DNA of 42,353 nt, taken from contig SHZE01000010.1 in NCBI GenBank assembly GCA_009692435.1, positions 1 to 42,353 on the forward strand, in the 5' to 3' direction. Position numbers and translations under genes: made by a program. This document shows, piece after piece, positions 38,541-42,353 of this stretch. Source of the DNA: Deltaproteobacteria bacterium. GTDB lineage: Bacteria; Desulfobacterota; Binatia; Bin18. The notes below the pieces were generated by a model. The model had not been told where the DNA came from. It saw only the letters and a list, made by a program, of their open reading frames with translations, and made no database searches. The stretch's first letter is position 1; each line of letters opens with the position of its first letter.

Positions 38541-40446
38541 AACCAACAATCCCTACGAGTTTTTCGACACGGACCCTGTGGGTATTGACGTGCTGGCGTA
38601 CTTGGAGGGCCTTCCAGAGGACGCGGGCTCTCCCGCTCAGCGCGCGGAACATTACGACGTGCTCAAACCCGCGCTACTCCGACTCTCCAGCGAAGACCCG
38701 ATACGATTCAGTCTTGCGCTTGAGGAGACCGAAAAAAGGTTAAGACTGAAGTCGAAGGTGATTCAGGCCGATGTCGCGGAGGCTTCGACTGATGAAGGAA
38801 AAGGCCGACAGTCCCAGGCAACGATTCTCGTCGATTTAGCTTCAGACGTAGAGCTGTGGCATACCCCGGACGGTGAGGCGTGGGCAACGATTCCGACCAA
38901 CAACCATTCCGAAAATTGGCAAGTAAAAACAAAGTTATTTCGCCGCTGGCTCGCCCGGCGCTTTCACGAAAAAATCGGCGGCGCGGTCGGCGCCCAAGGT
39001 CTTCAGGACGCGCTTACCGTGCTGGAAGGCAAGGCGCTCTTCGACGGGGAGGCGCACCCCGTCTACACGAGGCTTGCCGAGCATGAGGGGACGATTTTTC
39101 TTGACCTGGCGAATGCGGACTGGGAAGCCGTCGCAATCACGTGCGCTGGCTGGCAAGTAGTTGCGGCTCCCCCGGTTCGGTTTCGCCGGGCCCGTGGCAT
39201 GTTGCCGCTGCCGCACCCTATCGCGGGTGGGAAAGCCGACGCCCTGTTTTCTTTTGTCGATATAACTGATAGTGATAACCGTAAACTCTTGATTGCTTGG
39301 TTGCTCGCAGCACTCCGCCCGCGTGGTCCGTATCCGGTGCTCGTTTTGCAGGGAGAGCAGGGGTCGGCGAAATCGACGACCGCGCGGATATTGCGGGCGC
39401 TGGTCGATCCTAATGAGGCGTCGCTGCGCGCGGAACCGCGCGACGCGCGGGACTTGATAATTGCAGCAACGAACGGGTGGATTGTCGCGCTCGATAACCT
39501 CTCGCATATCCAGTCGTGGCTCTCGGACGGTCTCTGCCGGCTATCAACAGGGGGCGGATTTACGACGCGCGAACTCTACACCGACAGCGAAGAAGTCATC
39601 TTCAACGCGCAGCGCCCCAGCTTGTTAAACGGGATTGAGGAGATAACCACGCGGCCCGATCTGCTCGACCGCGCGATTCCCCTGTCTCTCCCGGCGATCC
39701 CGGAACAAGAACGAAAACAGGAAGCGGTCCTCTGGTCGGCGTTCGAGCAGGCACGCCCGGCAATTCTTGGGGGGCTTCTTGATGCGGTGGTATCCGCTCT
39801 CGCGAATCTGGGCAAGGTGAAGCTCACCCATCTACCAAGAATGGCCGACTTTGCAGTTTGGGCAACCGCTGCTGAGTCTTATCTAGAATGGAAAGAGAGT
39901 GATTTTTGCCGAGCCTACGAGAGGAGCCGAACGAGCACCAATAACTTCGCGCTGGACGCTTCGGCGATTGGGGAGTCTGTCCAAAGGTTCATAGCTAAAC
40001 AAGATACCTGGGAAGGAAGCGCAAGCGAACTGCTCGAACTGCTCTGCCCTAGCGCAACCGAGAAGGAACTCAAGTCTAAAAATTGGCCAAAGTTGCCATT
40101 CTCCCTCTCTAATCAGCTGAGGCGAATCAGCCCGAACCTTCGGACCGTAGGGATTGAAGTCGAATTCACGCGGAGCGGGGACAAGGGACGCGCGCGAAAA
40201 ATAAAAATTTCTCGAACAGAACCAGAACAGGAGAGAAAAAAAGCGTCCGTAGCGTCCGAACACGAGCAAAAACAAAGCGTTACGGCGGACGCTAGGGGCT
40301 CTAGTCTGGACGCTGTAGCGTCCGACCTCAAACCTAGTAAATTCAAGAATTTACATTCCATGTTGGACGCTACGGACACTACGGACGCTAAAAAACGTAC
40401 CCATTCTAATTTGGCCCCTCTCCCAGATGTGGAGATATTCGAGTGA
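38533..40446 (+). CDS. P-loop primase-helicase-like ATPase of a mobile element
   Basis: VLVLQGEQGSAKSTTARILRALVDP (Walker A), GWIVALDNLSHI (Walker B), RLSTGGGFTTRELYTD; overlaps upstream gene by 8 nt. Confidence 0.8.
   Translation: MTETNNPYEFFDTDPVGIDVLAYLEGLPEDAGSPAQRAEHYDVLKPALLRLSSEDPIRFSLALEETEKRLRLKSKVIQADVAEASTDEGKGRQSQATILVDLASDVELWHTPDGEAWATIPTNNHSENWQVKTKLFRRWLARRFHEKIGGAVGAQGLQDALTVLEGKALFDGEAHPVYTRLAEHEGTIFLDLANADWEAVAITCAGWQVVAAPPVRFRRARGMLPLPHPIAGGKADALFSFVDITDSDNRKLLIAWLLAALRPRGPYPVLVLQGEQGSAKSTTARILRALVDPNEASLRAEPRDARDLIIAATNGWIVALDNLSHIQSWLSDGLCRLSTGGGFTTRELYTDSEEVIFNAQRPSLLNGIEEITTRPDLLDRAIPLSLPAIPEQERKQEAVLWSAFEQARPAILGGLLDAVVSALANLGKVKLTHLPRMADFAVWATAAESYLEWKESDFCRAYERSRTSTNNFALDASAIGESVQRFIAKQDTWEGSASELLELLCPSATEKELKSKNWPKLPFSLSNQLRRISPNLRTVGIEVEFTRSGDKGRARKIKISRTEPEQERKKASVASEHEQKQSVTADARGSSLDAVASDLKPSKFKNLHSMLDATDTTDAKKRTHSNLAPLPDVEIFE
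40241..40390. repeat. Iteron-like cluster of 9-bp repeats (CGGACGCTA / TAGCGTCCG) in both orientations with an AT-rich palindrome
   Basis: Units at 40241-49, 40250-58, 40286-94, 40307-15, 40316-24, 40364-72, 40373-81, 40382-90; palindrome GTAAATTC-AA-GAATTTAC at 40337-40354. Confidence 0.8.
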
Positions 40447-40783
40447 ACGCGACAGAACTTGTGGAAATCCTCCGGCGCGAGGGGTTCACGCTTATCCCTT
40501 TGTCGGAGGGGCGACTTGCCGTCAAACCTGCCGTCCGGATTACCGACGACCTTCGGCGGCAGATTCGGTGCTGCAAGACCGAGGTGCTTGCTCTGCTCAC
40601 CCGCCCACATCTGAACGCCCGTGGCGAGCTGATTATCCCGTTCGAGTCCGACCCGCGCTTTCACTGGTGGGCTGGTGGGCTGGTGGGCAGTCGATCAGCG
40701 AAACATTGCGGGAACTCAACGCCCCGCCTGAAGTATGGGCGCGATACGTCGATTCGGAGACGACAATGAGGACACGACAATGA
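40443..40783 (+). pseudogene. TubC N-terminal-docking-like protein, frame disrupted by an 8-bp triplication
   Basis: MNATELVEILRREGFTLIPLSEGRLAVKPAVRITDDLRRQIRCCKTEVLALL; three copies of TGGTGGGC at 40665-40688. With two copies the frame continues FHWWAGGQSISETLRELNAPPEVWARYVDSETTMRTRQ*, ending in ATGA overlap with the next gene. Confidence 0.7.
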
Positions 40784-41338
40784 AGACCCTTGCACGAGAA
40801 CATCTTTTGGAGGGCGATAAGGGGAAAACACGTTCCGAAGAAATTGTCGCGCTGCACCGAGCGGGGGCAAGGACAGCGAGAGATCGGGAGACGAATCGGT
40901 ATCAGCCAACCCGCCGTGCGCAAATGGTTCCTGCGCTTGGGACTGCTTCCCGCAGTCTCCTCACATGCGCCAAAACCACAGGTTGATAACTTAGCCTCGT
41001 CCCTTCGCTTGGGTGATAACCCGCTAGCGCCCGCTCCCCAGCGTTCCGTCGGTTTGGGGGCGCACATGGAGGAATCTCCCCCTCGTGCGACTCCTCCGAC
41101 TTCCGCTTCTCCCCCTGATAACTCTCTCGCCCGGCTCCGTCAGCGTTTTCCACACTTAGCCTCTGGCCTACGCCTGGGGCGCTGTGAGCACTGTGGTGCT
41201 CTCTTTTACCGCCAACGGACTGACACGTATTGCTGCGTCGGCTGCTGGTATCAAGCGAAAGGCCAGTTCCACCGTGTCCAGGGGCATACGGCTGACTGCC
41301 GTCGAGTGCGACCTGATACCCTCACGAGGCCCCGGTGA
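40780..41338 (+). pseudogene. HTH + zinc-ribbon protein with an apparent single-nt frameshift in a G5 run
   Basis: MKTLAREHLLEGDKGKTRSEEIVALHRAG | QGQREIGRRIGISQPAVRKWFLRLGLLP...CEHCGALFYRQRTDTYCCVGCWYQAK; removing one G at ~40862-40866 joins both parts. Confidence 0.65.
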
Positions 41339-41539
41339 TAACCAATTCCCCTCGGCGGACGATTTACAGTTGATTTCGGAGGCTTTTATGCCACGGCGGA
41401 AAGTAGAAACCTGCTAGCAACTCGATATCAAGGACATGCGGGCATGCCTGAAAGCACTGACTCCTCAGCAGCCCTCTGGGAGTGTCTGGAGAGAGTGGGG
41501 GGACTTCAAAGTTGAGTACGTGGAGCCGGGGAAGTCAGA

Positions 41540-41983
41540 GTGCGCGTGTGGGGGTATTCCCCTTCCTTCACCGCGCAGCTCCGGGTGCGCTCGACCGAGC
41601 CCTTTCTGGGAGGACGGCGTTTTTGGTTTACCTGCCCCCGTTGTGGGCGTCGGTGTCGGGTGGTCTACCTGCCGCCTGCCAGTACGCGGGTTGGCTGTCG
41701 TCTCTGTTTGAGCCTCCGCTATCAATCGCAATCGCGCAGTTCCCTCGCGCAGTATTGGCGGACCATCACCCAACTGAGGCGGCGGCTGGGCATGCGCGAC
41801 GCCTATACGCCATGTCATCCATTCTCCTCCCCTTTTCGCCCACGCGGGATGCACTATAGGAGATACGCTCGGTTGGTGCATAAACTGGAAGTGAAAGAGA
41901 GTATCTATGCGAGTCTGGTGCAGTGGCAGGCGTATCGTCGTCGGCCAGGGCGCCCAGCGAAAAGGCGAACAGATGCGCGCTAG
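41540..41983 (+). CDS. Zinc-ribbon protein (N-terminus uncertain)
   Basis: PFLGGRRFWFTCPRCGRRCRVVYLPPASTRVGCRLCLSLRYQSQ (CxxC..CxxC). An in-frame ATG at 41444 is separated by a TGA. Confidence 0.7.
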   Translation: MRVWGYSPSFTAQLRVRSTEPFLGGRRFWFTCPRCGRRCRVVYLPPASTRVGCRLCLSLRYQSQSRSSLAQYWRTITQLRRRLGMRDAYTPCHPFSSPFRPRGMHYRRYARLVHKLEVKESIYASLVQWQAYRRRPGRPAKRRTDAR

Positions 41984-42133
41984 AGGGAGAACTGTGCGCT
42001 GTGGGGTGCAGTTGAAGATGGTCAAGCGGATACGTGTGGACCTTGCGACGAGGGACGGGTTGCGACTTGCTCGGGCCGCTCAATGGCATAGCGTTAGACA
42101 CCGGTCAAACTATTCTATTTTAAGGAGAGACTT

Positions 42134-42235
42134 ATGAAAAAAACTTTGATTCTGTTGGAGGCAGTGTCCGTTTTTGTCGTTTGTCAATTTTGTTTTGTAA
42201 GTACCTCCAACTCGACTTTGGCCATTTTTGGATAG
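42134..42235 (+). pseudogene. Signal-peptide start of a secreted protein, truncated by the IS
   Basis: RBS AAGGAGAG; MKKTLILLEAVSVFVVCQFCFVSTSN, then enters IS sequence at 42210. Confidence 0.45.
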
Positions 42236-42353
42236 CAGGAGGGCGAGACTTCCTTTAGGATAGAGTAGCTGTCTGACGGCAAACTCTTTCTGGGGAGGTG
42301 TCCGATGCCCTCGCTGCCACCTGAGATGATACTGGTATTCGCCCCCTTTGCGC
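42210..42353 (+). mobile_element. 5' end of the IS (second copy, inverted relative to 1..144)
   Basis: Perfect reverse complement of 1..144; transposase ATG at 42305. Confidence 0.75.
42305..42353 (+). CDS. Transposase, N-terminal fragment (partial, runs off contig)
   Basis: GGGGAGGTGTCCG-ATG; MPSLPPEMILVFAPFA. Confidence 0.6.
   Translation, partial: MPSLPPEMILVFAPFA

Overview
42.35-kb bacterial window, probably a whole contig. Both ends carry the same 144-bp sequence in inverted orientation. It reads outward as the 5' end of an IS transposase (RBS + MPSLPPEMILVFAPFA...), so the contig most likely stops inside two copies of one IS. Positions ~0.37-35.6 kb look chromosomal: alpha/beta hydrolase, TPR protein, two Zn-alcohol dehydrogenases (one class III / FrmA-like), a frameshifted HAF-repeat-like protein, DUF4139 protein, CaiB/BaiF CoA-transferase, REC-GGDEF diguanylate cyclase, EthD protein, D-aminoacylase-type amidohydrolase, PqqC/TenA-like protein, a GlmL/MutL-family ATPase with an adjacent partner, a peptide-type ABC transporter operon, Uma2 nuclease, TrxR-like flavoprotein, LLM oxidoreductase, CobW GTPase, two RRM RNA-binding proteins, DUF1015, purD, purH and thiS-thiG-thiE. 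Directly after thiE is a 5' half of tRNA-Thr(CGU), followed by a co-directional, overlapping gene block (35.9-42 kb). That block encodes an excisionase-like HTH, a CHC2 primase zinc finger, a P-loop primase-helicase and small zinc-ribbon proteins, and resembles the replication module of a decayed or truncated integrative element. Main points to check: (i) eight 9-bp iteron-like repeats in both orientations plus an AT-rich palindrome inside the 3' end of the helicase gene; (ii) a 193-bp MITE-like element present twice with 11-bp target duplications, one copy splitting a small antitoxin-like ORF that is restored exactly on excision; (iii) two RRM genes, each immediately behind a strong intrinsic terminator; (iv) degenerate 7-bp tandem arrays with unrelated units but the same design at five loci, one inside a coding region; (v) an 8-bp triplication and a G-run that break two translationally coupled genes.
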